Part shown: piece after piece, positions 34,520 to 47,090 of the stretch
Numbering within the stretch: position 1 is the first letter of the stretch
Layout: each line of letters opens with the position of its first letter
DNA from: Trema orientale
Lineage: Eukaryota > Streptophyta > Magnoliopsida > Rosales > Cannabaceae
Assembly: GCA_002914845.1 (NCBI GenBank)
Contig: JXTC01000239.1
Span: 233,291-297,290 of the forward strand
Direction of reading: 5' to 3'
Length of the DNA stretch: 64,000 bases
Translations under genes and position numbers: made by a program
The notes under the pieces: generated by a model
What the model was told of the DNA's origin: nothing
What the model saw: the letters and a program-made list of their open reading frames with translations, nothing else
Databases searched by the model: none

Positions 34520-36469
34520 ATGGGCTGCTCAATCACCACCACCTCCCCATCGCCGCTCCCCGGGCCCATTATCTCCTCCCGGCACCGACCCGACTCGAAA
34601 CCCCACCACAATGTCCTGACCCGCCGCTCCCTCCTCCTCTCCACCACCTCTCTCTCCCTCTCCACCGCCTCCATCGCCGCCACCCCTCCTCCTCCTCCGC
34701 CGCCCGACACCACCGTGACCGATCGGGTCTTCATGGACTTCAGCCTCTGCCCAAACTACTTCCGACCCGAGCGAACCTTCTCCGACGACATCTCCTCCCT
34801 CTGCTCCGAATCCGCCCTCTTGGGTCGGGTCGTCCTCGGCCTCTACGGCCGACTCGTCCCCCTCACGGTCGCCAATTTCAAGTCCATGTGCGTGAACACA
34901 ACGTCGTCTTCTTCTTCTTCTTCATACAAGGGTACTTTGGTCCACAAAGTCTTCCCGGGCCAGTTCCTCCTCGCGGGCCGCCAGGGCGACAAGCCCGGCG
35001 AGGTCCGGCGGCCCATGGGCCTCGCCCGAAATACCGAGACCGTCGAAGCCAAGGCCTTCTCTCTGACCCACTCCAAGCCGGGACTGCTCTCCCTCTGCCT
35101 CTCCGAAAATGACGACGACGACGATATTAAGCTCGACCCAGAGTACCGGAACGTCGAGTTCTTGATCACCACCGGTCCCGGGCCTTGCCCCGACCTCGAT
35201 TACAAGAACATCGTCTTCGGTTCAGTACTTGAAGGTACATTTTTTTTCTTTTGGTGAATTAGCCTTCTGGGCAGTCGAAATTTTTCTGGGTTTTGAACCT
35301 TTTCTTTGTGTTTGATGTGTAATTATGGTGAAAATGGTCTCGGGTTTGAGTTGGATTTGGGTCTATATTACGATAACATCATCTTGGGTTCACTACTTGA
35401 AGGTACATTTTAGGCGAATTAGCCTCCTGGGTAGTCGAAAATTTTCTGGTTTTTGCTGTATAGGTATGGTGAGTATGGTTTTGGGTCTCAATTACAATAA
35501 CATCGTCTTCGGTTCAGTACATGAATGCTGGATTTAGGTGAATTCGCCTTTTGGGTAATGGAAAATTTTCTGGTTAATGACAATTACTCTTGTTTCTTAT
35601 TGTGTGATATGGTGTAAATGGTTTTGGGTTTGAGTTTGATTATAAAAACATCGTAAGGTAGATTTTAGGCGAATTAGCCTTCAGGGTAGTAAAACTTTTC
35701 TGGCTTAATGACATTTTCTCTGTTTTTCTCTTTTTTAATGTATGATTATGGTGATAATTGTATTGGTGTTGAGTTGGATATGGGTCTTAATTACAATAAT
35801 ATCGACTTCAAATCAGTACCTGAATGTTTGATTTGGGCTAATTAGCCTTATGGGCTAACGACATTTTCTTTGTTTATTAATGTATGATGATGGTGAAGAT
35901 AGTTTTGGGTTTGAGTTACATTTGGGTCTAGATTACAAGAAGATCGTCTTAAATTCGGTACTCGAAGGTACATTTTATGCGAATTGGCCTTCTGAGTGAT
36001 CGAAACTTTCTGGGTTAATGACAACTAGTCTGTTTTCGATGTATAATGTGGTGAAAATGGTTTTGGTTTTGAGATGAATTTGGGTCTGAATTACTAGAAC
36101 ATCGTCATCGATTCGGTACGTGGAGGCTAGATTTAGGCAAATTAGCCTTCTGGGTAGTCGAAAATTTTTCTGGGTTTTTGAGAATTACTTTGTGGTTTAT
36201 GCCTAATTATGGTGAAAATGGTTTTGGGTTTGAGTTTGATTTGGGTGTGAATTACAGGTTTGGACGTGGTGACGGCCATTGCCGCCCTACCCACTTACAG
36301 ACCAGCTGAAAGGATTCGGCAATTCAACGATTTGGCTGAGTTTTTTGGGGACGAAAGAGCTCAGAATGCTCGTGCGAGCTGGAACAGACCACTCAAGACT
36401 GTTTATATCAGTGACTGTGGAGAGGTCAAAGTGACAAAGCCTTCTCTTTCTCCTCCTAGTCTACCTTAA
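34520..36469 (+). CDS. CYP26-2: chloroplast cyclophilin, CYP26-2 type peptidyl-prolyl isomerase (two exons)
   Basis: Exon 1 is 34520-35234 and exon 2 36258-36469 (intron GT at 35235, AG at 36256-36257); the joined frame is 308 residues. Residues 1-55 form a Ser/Thr-rich transit region with Arg-Arg (35-36) before a hydrophobic stretch and Ala residues, like a thylakoid-lumen signal. The cyclophilin fold follows: LLGRVVLGLYGRLVPLTVANF, then GTLVHKVFPGQFLLAGRQGD, then YKNIVFGSVLEGLDVV, ending VYISDCGEV. Compared by memory with cyclophilin A, the catalytic Arg of FHR is Lys (VHK), the Gln of the QGG motif is Ala, and the His of KHVVFG is Asn. Isomerase activity is therefore doubtful; a binding or assembly role in the lumen is more likely. 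Exon 1 is much more GC-rich than its surroundings. An Asp run interrupts the domain near residue 200. The alternative ATG at 34494 is out of frame. Confidence 0.85.
35198..36257 (+). repeat. intron built of about 150-bp degenerate copies of the exon 1 end
   Basis: The end of exon 1 (GATTACAAGAACATCGTC, then TTCAGTACTTGAAGGTACAT across the donor) recurs at about 35365, 35490, 35638, 35789, 35931 and 36088. Each copy continues with GAATTAGCCTTCTGGG, a CGAAAATTTTCTGG block and TTTTGGGTTTGAG. A final partial copy at 36250 supplies the acceptor (GAATTACAG). Donor-like AAGGTACATTTTA persists in the copies at 35401 and 35966. Periods range from about 125 to 167 bases. Confidence 0.85.
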
Positions 36470-37099
36470 CTTAGCACACCATTCTTCATTATTCAGACCA
36501 AAATTTCAATTTTCCATGTGATAATAATGGTTCTTGCCTTTTTTTTTTGTCCATATTATAATTGTTTGTATATCTTTGTTGATTTGTTCTTTGAAGGAAT
36601 TTGTTCCGAGTTTAATCTAATCTATGAAATAAGATGAGAAAAGGGAAAAAAAAATATAAATATAAACCACAGTTCAATTACTGTTGACATCTCTGTTATG
36701 TAATTCATATTTTTTTGAAAAGCTTATGTAATTCAAATTTAAGTCAATTGTATGGGAATGGAAGTTGGAATTCGGAAGTACATCAAAAACATTTTTTCTG
36801 TGTGCGTGTTCGGTTGTTGTTGGATGGGTTCATTCTATCAAAAATTATGGGGAAAACCAAAGTGCCAAATTGGATATGAGACCACTTATTATTTTGTCAT
36901 TTATTTATTTATTCTCATCCAATCAAAAGGCTTCTTTTTTTTTTTTTTTTTGGTTGTTATGGGATGGATTCATTTGTTGATGAATCGTGAGATAAAATAT
37001 ACCTTTCTTAACAATAGCTTTGCGTTCCGATGGGAGTTTGGACCCATAGGAAATCAAACAGCGTAAGCATAGTGGTCATTCCATGAAAAGGAATATCTC
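36470..37099. other. 3' region of the cyclophilin gene
   Basis: It holds the 3' UTR and AT-rich spacer. No gene is recognised; overlapping ORFs at 36752-37066 have no domain. A run of 17 T at 36936-36952 may be a retroposition or MITE scar. Confidence 0.45.
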
Positions 37100-37884
37100 A
37101 GAGCATCTCTAGTAGACTTGCTAATTATCATACTAATGCTAAATTTTAGCATTTTGGTGAAAAATGACTCTTGATGTGTTATATTCGGCATAATTTTTAG
37201 TATGAGCTATTTGTTAGAGCATAGCACATGTTAAATTTTAGCATGTGTTATTATTTACAACACTGTCACTATTTTATATATAAAAGAAAAAACAAATATC
37301 TATTTGTGAAATTGAAAAACATAAAAGGATTTGGATGGCAAATCTGTAATAATCCATATAAACAATGACTTGTTTTATTGTTAAAAAGTGTAATTTTTAG
37401 TGGATGTCACATATCACTCAATAGAAAGAGAGAGTGTCAAATAAAGTGTCCAAGAAAGTGTCCTTAGCATTACTCTAAAATATTTATGTGTTTCACAACA
37501 TTATAAAAATTCAATGTATGCATTTATTTTTTTTCATTAAATTTTATTTACAAGTTTATCCTTATTAAATTACAATCAATTATAATTAATAGAAGAATAA
37601 TTTTTTATTTAAATTTTTTTTTTTGTGTTGACTAATTTGTTCATTTATATAGAATATGGGTACTTCTAAATTGGTAGATAAAGCTAATTTTTATGATTAG
37701 TAATTAAATGATAAAACAATAAGAGTATATAGTAGAAAAAATATATATTTTATACATGAAGTTAATGTTTAAAATATAAAATAATATTTCTTTTAACATA
37801 TATGCATTGAAGTAAAATTCAAAAAATGCATACTAAATTTAGCATTGGCACACCATTTTTCAGTATAATGCATTAGAGATAGTC
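37100..37884. mobile_element. MITE-like element with GAGCATCTCTA termini
   Basis: The left end AGAGCATCTCTAGTAGACTT and the right end ATGCATTAGAGATAGTCT are imperfect inverted repeats. They continue inward with ATACTAATGCTAAATTTTAG on the left and CTAAATTTAGCATTGGC on the right. The interior is AT-rich, with a further MITE-like end (CTTAGCATTACTCTA) near 37466, so nesting is possible. The target duplication was not resolved. Confidence 0.55.
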
Positions 37885-40859
37885 TAAATAAGATGAATAT
37901 ATTTTGTTACGAGTTAAGACTAATTCAGGAGTTTGTTTTAAAACATAGCTAACGGCTACTAGATTATTTGGGGTCTTACATAGTTTACTAGCTAGAAGCT
38001 ACTAGCTTACTTTGGCTCCTACTATGAGCTTAGGATAAAGTTAATTGATTGTCTCCACTATTTTTCTGCTGAAGGTATTTTATTTGGGCACCAATTTAGT
38101 CCCTTATTCATTTTGAGGGATTTAGTCCCTTATAGCTTCATCACCGTTGGATCTCTCTATAAAGTAACTTAGAATGATCCAATGATTGCTAGTCAAGGAT
38201 AATGGATAAAGGGTAATTGAATTGCCAAAACTTATAACCGGGGCATATCCAGTACTATATTTTGAATATTTTAATAATAAAAAAGTAAGAGCTTCAAGTT
38301 CATATTAGTTGTCATTTTTGAAAGCCAATAATTCAAGGAGCTTTTGAAAGCTAATATTCAATGAGCTTCAAAAAATGTCATAAACTCAGTTGGAAAATAG
38401 ATTGAAAATAGACTAACATTTCAGTGGGTAGAGGTGTTTTTTTATTTTATTTTATTTTTTGAGCTTTTGAAGGAGGGCACATGATTGATGGATTGCGTTT
38501 CTCGCTCATTCATCTTCTTTGGAAAGAATCTCTAGAAATCGTTTGATGGATTATCATAATTTTATATACAAATCTCAGTTAACCAATCTTAATTACTCTA
38601 TTCATTTCCAAGCATAGTTTTGTTGCACTTAAAGAAATCAATGAAATTATATGTATCACCATACACAACACATTTATTACCAAAACAACCATAACTAATG
38701 AAAATTTAAAACCTTATGCCACAAATATTGTAAGAATTTTAAGCCAAAATCTAAATTTGAAAGAGAGAAAAAGAGAATCCAAGAGAAAATCAATATACCT
38801 ATTTGAGATTCTAATAATATTTAATTGAATTAAGCAAGAAATAAATTATTTGATTAGATCAAGATAAGTTATTCTGTTTCATACTCGAGGACAAGTTTTT
38901 CTTAGCGAAGCTTTCTAGGTATCAATGATGGCAGAGACAAATAAGAAAGGAAAAGAGGTTTAGTTTGGCTTCACACATGTTGGTATGGATCTTTTTATCA
39001 TTACCTATTTAGTTTAGTATCTCCAAGATATAGTGTTTACCTCTATAGAGCGTATGGCAGGGAACAAAAGAAGGCCTAAAGGGTGCTTCACATAGTACTA
39101 AATTGATAAATTAATCACAAAAAATGGATGACAAAAACTCATTAATCTCCACAAAAAATAATAAGAACTTATACAAAGTGCCCAAACCCAACTCAAGCTC
39201 AATATTCCAACCCAATGCCATTTTGAAAAACGAAAAAAAGAAATTAAATTTTTTTATTATAATTATTATAAAAACTAGGAAAAAATCCTAGTTCTGCAAG
39301 TTATATGGAGACATATAATTTGAACTATGCTATGAGATTTTTTTCTTTTAAATATGTATTTTGCAGTAAAGTATAATTTTGATTAGTTAATCAATTGGTT
39401 TACAGGACATTGACATGAATACTTCCAAAAGTGCAGTGTTTAAAAAAATTCTAGAGAAGAATATATTCATTTTAACTAGATTTTCACAATTGGTTGTACC
39501 CAATATGCCATTGAATTTGAGCTTTTATTAAAATTATGGTTAATTAGGAATATATACAGTAACAAAAGATATTAATAAGTTTTAGTCATATTTTGCTAAT
39601 AAACTATTTTAGGGGTAAAAAATTAGAAGTTGTTTTTGTGCTCATCTTGAGCTGATTATTTATTCTTCAGGTCAAGAGATACAAATTTTCATAACTTATA
39701 TATTGCTCTGGTTGTCATTTTTACTCTTGTCTTCTTCAACTCTTCATCTTCCAGAGAATACCAATATGAAGTAAATACCATATGAACTTAGTCATGACTG
39801 AGAGTTTAGTATGAGTTTCTAAGAATTTTGATTCTTTCTCTCCTAATTCCTCCTACGGCATTGATCGTATTCGATTCATGCATTGCTCTACTTGATGGCA
39901 GCCAAAACGACAAGACCGAGGAGTTGTTCCTGCATTTCAAGTTTCTCACTCTCCCTAGTTTATGAGTTTTTCTTATTCGTTAATTTTCAAAAGAAATTGG
40001 AGGACAAGGAAATAGGAAAATAATTTTTTTTTTTTCCAAAATCATATTGAATCCCTTCTATATTTAAAAAACAAAAAAAAAAAGCATATGTCTCAGGGCT
40101 AGTGATTGCCAAGTTAACTAGTTCTTTATATTTTTTTATTTGTAAATTATAAATTTTATACTGTTGAATCCCTTTCTTTAAGATTAGTTAAACTCTTTCT
40201 AAAAAGGAAATTATACTTTTTTTGCTTTTCATGTTTGTATTTGGTGTTTATACGTGGGAATTGAGATTACTTAATACAAAATTGGTATTTGGAAATGTAA
40301 TGCTAAGTGGATATAGAGAAATGCCAAAATTTCAAAGAGAAGACACATGATTGTTTTTATTTTTATAATGAGGCATATGAAGAACATGCCAAGAGTATGA
40401 GAAGAAACAAGTTGTGTTTCAACTATCTTGTATGTAACATATATAGTATATATATTCTTATGGGTTGATTGGTTCAATTCTATCAGTAAAACCTTTTTAT
40501 CTTGGGTTGTGAAATCTAGTACCAGTAACTAATTAATATGAAATTCAATTAAAATTATCGCCGCTTGTGATTTAATCCATGCTGTCCTTCCTTTAAATTT
40601 GAATTTTTAGTAAAATATGACTGTTTATTAATCAGTTGATTTTAACTAAGCATTGATAGATGTTGAGTAAAATTTAAAAATCACAAAACATAATTTCACC
40701 TATGCTAATCTTAAAGCATGAGAGTTTATTAGTTAGAGTTCGACCCATTCAAGATTATAAGAATAACCTCAAAATTACAATCCTTTGACATAAAGGAACA
40801 CTTTTTGATTCCAGTTATAATGACATCAATTTATTTGTGTAACTTAGGAGAAATTTGGG
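37885..40859. other. AT-rich intergenic region
   Basis: No gene is recognised. Apart from a small inverted-repeat element at 38087-38226, I see only scattered AT-rich sequence and poly-T or poly-A runs. Confidence 0.45.
38087..38226. mobile_element. possible small MITE
   Basis: GGCACCAATTTAGTCCCTTA on the left is loosely complementary to GATAAAGGGTAATTGAATTG on the right, with inner TTGGATC / GATCCAA segments. At about 140 bp it fits a MITE, but the repeats are imperfect and no target duplication is evident. Confidence 0.35.
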
Positions 40860-41740
40860 TGATTTTGGATTGCAGCTGTACTCAACTGAATTAATTGAGT
40901 TACCTACATATTCCGTTGAGAGATCAAGCCACTTGTAGTTCTACAAGTTTTGAACTGAAACATGGAAAATTCCAGTGAATGTCCATGTCAAGGAATTTAT
41001 AGCAATATTTTAAAATTTATGAAATTCCAGTCGATGACCATGTCGTGGAATTGAGAGAATTTGAGGAGTTGGCGAATTCCTAGGTAAACGACCTTTTGTG
41101 GAATTCTAAGAGTTGTGTTTAAGTTTGGTGGTAAATAACTTTCTTAAGATTTGGGAAAATCTGATTCAATTTGAGAATTGTGACTGCACTTAATTTTTTG
41201 TAACTAAGTTACCTATGTATCCTTTTGGAAGAATCAAGTCAACGTAGTTCAAATATTTTTGTGGTTTGGAGAATTTGAGGTGAATGAACTCATTGGTATT
41301 TTTGAGATTTTCTTGGGAATTTTGAGATGAATGACCTCAATGGTATTTTAGAGATTTTTACCATTTGGTACAACTTTGGTGAATTTTGAGGTGAATGACT
41401 CTATTTAGGACTTTGGAAACTTTTGGAAGTTTAATTTAGACTTGCAACTGCAACTGATATATTTTCTAAGTTGTCTACATATCTTTTGAGGAATCAAGTC
41501 TGACATAGTTCATGTATTTTTGTGGTGTAGAGAATTTGAGATGAATGACCTCCTTCATATTTTGGATATTTTTATCATTTGATATGGATTTGGGAATTTT
41601 GAGGTGAGTGACCTCACTTAGAACTTTGGAAATTTTTTGAAGTTTGATTTAAACTTGCAACTGCAGCTAGTATATTTTCTAGATTGCTTACGTATCCCTT
41701 GCGGAATCAAGTCTGACGTAGTTCATACATTTTGGATGAT
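40860..41740. repeat. degenerate tandem repeat with CTACGTATCC / CAAGTC-ACGTAGTTC motif
   Basis: Four units at roughly 40875, 41187, 41446 and 41658. Each has a short lead (TTGCAACTGCA in the later units), a segment like TTGCTTACGTATCCCTTGCG, GAATCAAGTC and ACGTAGTTCA. Between them, blocks such as GAATTTTGAGGTGAATGACC recur. Such motifs are common in LTRs of plant gypsy elements, so this may be an old LTR piece, but no boundary is visible. Confidence 0.6.
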
Positions 41741-42635
41741 TTGTAATTTGAGTTTGTTTCTTAGTAATCTCATTTTATAGAATAAAAAACTAAGATGACC
41801 CTTTTCATTTCCTGGATATTTTTTATAATCCATTATATTTGCTTTAATTTATTTTTGACAAAAAATACGTAGATTCATGAGAACTCAGAGTTTTAATTTT
41901 GTCATATTTCAAATTAATTAGAATAATACTTGTTGCTTGATATTCCAATTAATTTGTGTTTTTGTCTGACTCCTCTCTCTCTCTTTTTTTTTTTCCCTTT
42001 GCATTGAGATCAATGCTTATTGCATATTATGATCTCATCCCAAAACAATATCTTTCTTCATAGAACCAAGTAAAAATAAAAGATAAGCTCATGTTGTTGT
42101 CTTCTCATTCTCTCTGCATAGTTGCGCATGTAGAAGAGATGCGGATGGGATTTTAATGTGTTAGATTTGGTCTTGAAGGATTCTGCATTTGAGGTTGTCT
42201 TGACACGTTTGGGTTTGTAAAGTTTGGACTTTGTAATGAGAGAGTTACTAGGCCTGGACAAGACTTAGAATTTTGGATTTTGGGCTTTGTGTTTAAGACA
42301 TGGATGGCCACGTTGGTTCTGAAAGAGAGTATGGGATTCATGCCTTGATGAATTTTGTTGGGCCTGTAATTAGACATTGTGTCTTTCATTTGGGCTTGCA
42401 GTCGGCGAAAGCATTGGCCTTTAATGATTCTTGTATATTTTGTTGGGCTTTAGAAGGATGGGTGTATTTTTTAGGGCTTTATAGAAATATGATCAAATAT
42501 TTAGCCTAATTTAAGTAAAAATCTCTTTGTCAAATATTATAGTAAAATATTCAGTATATATGTTTATATACTAAGTGTAAACTTTTATATTATAAAAAAT
42601 TATATATCTAGTACATTTCAGTACAGTGACTGAAA
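41741..42635. other. intergenic stretch left of the Mutator-like element
   Basis: No gene is supported. Short ORFs at 42058-42509 on both strands overlap and have no known motif. Confidence 0.4.
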
Positions 42636-44096
42636 TTGGTAGATAAATATAGGGGTCCTTTGAAGAATAACCTTTTCACATAGTAAATTTGTAGAAATAC
42701 ACCCCTCTTTATAGTTTTTGGGTGTGTACACCTTTTAAGTGAAAATTTGATTGTCAAGACTAATATGTCCTTGACTAACTCGTTTTCAGATTTTTTCCAA
42801 TTTCTATTTTTCTTCTCCCATACCTCTTCACCATTATCACGTCATTGCCGCCAAAAAGCTTAGAGTCACTAGAAAACACATTTCAGTTGAAGCTTAGTGT
42901 AACTAGAAAGATTGGAGTCCCGATTTATGCACTTTAAGGGAGAAAAACGTGGTCCTCCATTTCGAAGGTTGAAGTAAGTAGAAGATGTTTCTTTGCCATT
43001 AATCTTTTTTTTTTTTTTTTTGCAAATATGAGTTTGATTTGTGAATTAGAAGTTATTTTATAGTAAGACTTGAAACTATAATAAAAAATAGAAAGTATTT
43101 CGTCAATTTTTGAGCCTGAAAAAATATAAAATAGAAACTGGGTTGTAAAATAGCGAGTTCTATGGCGAAGACGAAATCCAGATCTGGATAGACAAGACTG
43201 TCTAGTTTCTAGACTACTTATCTAGAAGGTGAGAAATTGTACAGTATTAATTCTACTTGACAGTATTGTCAAGTCTTGTTTAAAAAACTGCATAGAAAAG
43301 ACCCAGATCTGGATAGACATATCTGTCTAATTGCGAGACAGACTATCTAGAAGGTGATAAATTATACAATATTGACTCTATTAAATAGTCTTGTCAAGTC
43401 CTGTCTGAAAAATTACATAGAAGAAAACAATACTTGGATAGAGAAATCTGTCTAATTTATAGACAACCTGTCTAGAAGGTGAGAAATTGTACAATATCGA
43501 CTCCACTTGATAGTATTGTCGAGTCTTATCTGAAAAGCTGTGAAGAAGAAACCCATTCTGGATAGACAGGTCTGTCTAATTTATAGACAGACTGTCTAAA
43601 ATGGAAGAAATTGTACAATATAGACTCCACTTGACAGTATTATCGAGTCATGTCTGAACAATTGAACATCTATGCTATTGATACTACATAGACAATGTTA
43701 GACACAATTATCGAGTCATAAACCGGTAATTATTGTCCAGGTACTAGACACTATCTTGACTATGCTAGATACACTGTCTATATAATTGACACTTCTGTTG
43801 AGTGAATAGACGCCAATGTGAAGCCGATTTTGTGTATAAAAAAGTTATGTCTAGATACTAGACACTGTTGTCTAGCAACTAAAGACACATGTCGAACTAT
43901 TAGAAACACATGTCTAAATCATTATGAACACATGTCTAGCTACTAGAAATACATGTCTAGCAACTAAAGACACATGTTTAACCATAAGAAACACATTTAT
44001 AGCCACTAACACATGTTAAACCTAATTAAATTTATTATTTTATGTTTTTTAATATATATTTCTTTCTTTAATTTGTAATTTATTTTTTGTTCAGCT

Positions 44097-44369
44097 ATGT
44101 CATCAACACTTATAATCATATTATATGATGGCGTTTGAGAAAAGAACGAAGGTTCTTCTTGGAATTAGAATAGAAAGAGACAACAATCAAGATTCATTGT
44201 GGTTGAACCAAACATTACTTTCAAGTAGCTGGTATATGAGATATATGAAACTACAGAAATCGACAATGATGTATTTGACATGAAATTGAGTTACAAGCCA
44301 AATATAGCAATAGATATTGTTCTAATAGCTATAGAAAATGACACAGACGTTATGGTCCTAGTGTGTCAT
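44097..44369 (+). pseudogene. MuDR-type transposase N-terminal fragment, with stops
   Basis: One frame from the ATG at 44097 reads 91 codons with three internal stops. Visible pieces are MSSTLIIILYDGV, then after a TGA (where relatives have Trp) EKNEGSSWN, then RFIVVEPNITFK, LVYEIYETTEIDND, LSYKPNIAID and IENDTDVMVLV. This spacing matches the plant MuDR N-terminal domain (Pfam DBD_Tnp_Mut). The catalytic DDE domain and SWIM zinc finger that should follow are absent. It confirms the class of the surrounding element and is non-functional. Confidence 0.7.
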
Positions 44370-44979
44370 AATTGTTCGTCTTTCTTGTCTTTATGATTAT
44401 GGTTGTTGTGTGTTATGTATTCCAGAGCAAGACTTCATTTACTGTGGTTTATTTGTAACTTTGTTTGACAGTATTTTTAGTAGATTTTTTTACTGTATTG
44501 AGTTTGTAACTTCATGTTTTATAAGGCCTTGAATTATTTAAAAAATTTTATTACGTTTTTAATTTTTTACCGCGTTTTGCTAGACACCCTCGTCGGCTTA
44601 ATCGACAGACGTGTCTGTAATACTAACAACCATATCCAGTGTACCGACAACCTTATCCTTGCTTTAAGAATAATTTGATTGCATTTGACATAGTATCTAG
44701 TAGATAGATAACTAGTCTGTATATCTAGACAACTGTGTCTATGGGATAGACAAATTGTCCAGAACGATAGACGCATGCATCTACCATATAGACAACCTGT
44801 CTGGAAAGACAGACATAAGTGTCTATTATATAGACAGTACTGTCGAGTGACTCAAAGGTGTCATATGGTTCGACACACATGTGTAAGTACGAGTTATTGA
44901 GCTTTTTTTTGGGGAAAAAAAAGATGTTGTAACTTAATATAATAAATAAATATATAATATTATAACTTAATATAGTTAT

Positions 44980-47090
44980 TATTCATTACGCATTATTATT
45001 GAGTTTGTAATTAGAAAGACGAAAGTTGTAAGTTGTGACTTAGTTTCCTAAAAAGCAACAAGATGAGATATTTTCTATTATAGTAGGTATGATAATTTAG
45101 AACTCACTAACTTCGCAAATTAATGTAGTTATTATTCATTACACTTATAGCACGTTTACTTAGTTATAATCGTAATCGAATAAATAAAAGGAAAAATTAA
45201 TGGGAATAAAATAGAAGGGTATAGGAATCATTATTTGTAGTATATTGTTTACTTAATACTAATAGGAATGAGAATCGTATTTATTAGAATACTATTCATT
45301 GGGTTAAGTCTACTATTCATTTGTTTACTTAACCCAGGAAAAGTAATGGGAATGTATTATATTTACTAAATTGTCCTTTTAAATACATGTACAATTTAAA
45401 GTAGACAGATTTTTTGGGATAAAATTATATTTTACAATTTTAATAATTAAAAAAGAGGAAAGGAGTGTTTACGGGTAATCAGATTCCTTAGAGTGTTGGT
45501 GAGAGAAGTATTCCCATTCTTTTCTCCTAAATTTGTGTGGGCCCTACATATTTCTCCTTTTTCCATATTTTAGTAAACATTTGTATGAGAATCATTTTCC
45601 CATATGTTATTCCCATTACTCTTTAGTAAAAATGCTATTAGTTATTGAGTTTGTAATGATGACATTTTTATTATCATAGTGGGAAAGTTTCCAATAGTAA
45701 TGCACAAATTATTATCTAAGTTTCCGCTAGTAATAAAAGAAGCGGTGACTAAGTTTACAAAACTCACTGAAATTATAATTATATTGTATTTTATTTGGTT
45801 TATGACAATTTGATTGCATTAGACATAGTGTCCAGTAGATAAACAAATAGTCTGTAAAACCTAGATAATAGTATCTACAGGATAGAAAGTTTGTCTGGTA
45901 CCGTAGACACATGTATCTATCAGATTGACACTTTTGTTTGGAAAGCTAAACATGTATGGAGAGCCAGACAACTCGTGTCTAATATAGCTAGACTCCTGTT
46001 TGGAAAGAATAAAGTTGTGACTAAGTTTCTAATCGTAATCCCTAACAAAAAAAAAATGTTTCCAATCGTAATGATGACATATTCTCATCATAGTTACGAT
46101 GATAATTTAAAACTCACTAATTTTGTAATTTAATATATTTATTACTTATTACACATAGTTATTGAGTTTGTAATTTAGAAGAACAAAGTTATGACTCAGT
46201 TTCCAATAGTAGTGGTGACATATTTTCATTATAGTAGCGATAACAATTCAAAACTCACTAATTTTGTAATTTAATATAATATACTTATTATACATTACAC
46301 CTAGTTATTGATTTTGTAATTATAAAGAACAAAGTTGTAACTAAGTTTCTAATAGTAATGGTGACATAATTTTTTTATATAGTGACTGAGTTTCTAAAAG
46401 AAATGAATAAAGTAGTGAGTACGTTTACAAAACTTACTAATTTTCTAATTATATTGTATTTAATTTAGTTTATATCAAATTTTATTTCATTATAGTTAGT
46501 ATCTAGTTGATAGACACTTGTCTGGAAAGTTCGACAATATTGTCTAGCAGCTAGACAATGTGTTTGGAAAATGATACAATAGTATTTACGCGATAGACAA
46601 CTTGTCTTGAAAATTAGACAAAAGTTTCTATCAGATAGAAAATATATCTGGAGAGCTAGACTTGTCCAATAGCTAAACTCTTTATTTAGAAAGCTCGAAA
46701 TTGTGACTAAGTTTCCACTAGTAATGATAGCATATTTTCATTATAGTAGTGATGATAATTAAAAACTCACTAATTTTGTAATTTAGTATACTTATTACTC
46801 ATTACATATAGTTATTGAGTTTGTAATTTGGAAGAACAAAGTTGTAACTAAGTTTGTAATAGTAATGGTAACATATTTTCATTATAGTAGCGACAATAAT
46901 TCAAAACTCACTAATTTTATAATTTAACATAATATCCTTATTATACATTAAACCTAGTTATTGAGTTTATAAATATAAAGAACAATGTTGTGACTAAGTT
47001 TCTAATAGTAATAGTGACTAAGTTTCTAATAGTAACGAATAAAGTAGTGACTAAGTTTACAAAACTTATTAATTTTGTAATTATATTATA
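44980..47090. repeat. internal tandem repeats of the MULE (TTATTGAGTTTGTAAT units)
   Basis: A unit of about 170-200 bp recurs, starting near 44990, 46010, 46190, 46700 and 46850, with half-units between. It contains AGTTTCTAATAGTAATG, ATATTTTCATTATAGTAG, AACTCACTAATTTTGTAA and TAGTTATTGAGTTTGTAAT. The copies alternate with TAGACA-rich blocks, giving a higher-order repeat. Confidence 0.7.
45148..45637. mobile_element. Tourist-like (PIF/Harbinger type) MITE inside the MULE repeat
   Basis: The termini TAGCACGTTTACTTAG and CTTTAGTAAAAATGCTA are imperfect inverted repeats. A 3-bp duplication TTA flanks it (45145-45147, 45638-45640). Removing the insert and one TTA gives CATTACACTTAGTTATTGAG, which matches uninterrupted sister repeat units (CATTACACATAGTTATTGAG near 46150). 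The MITE is 490 bp. Confidence 0.75.

Noticed and set aside
34404..34619. ORF overlapping the cyclophilin start, also ORFs at 34888-35112 and on the minus strand at 34489-35172
   Set aside because: Alternative frames of the GC-rich exon 1; none has domain similarity, while the chosen frame has the full cyclophilin fold.
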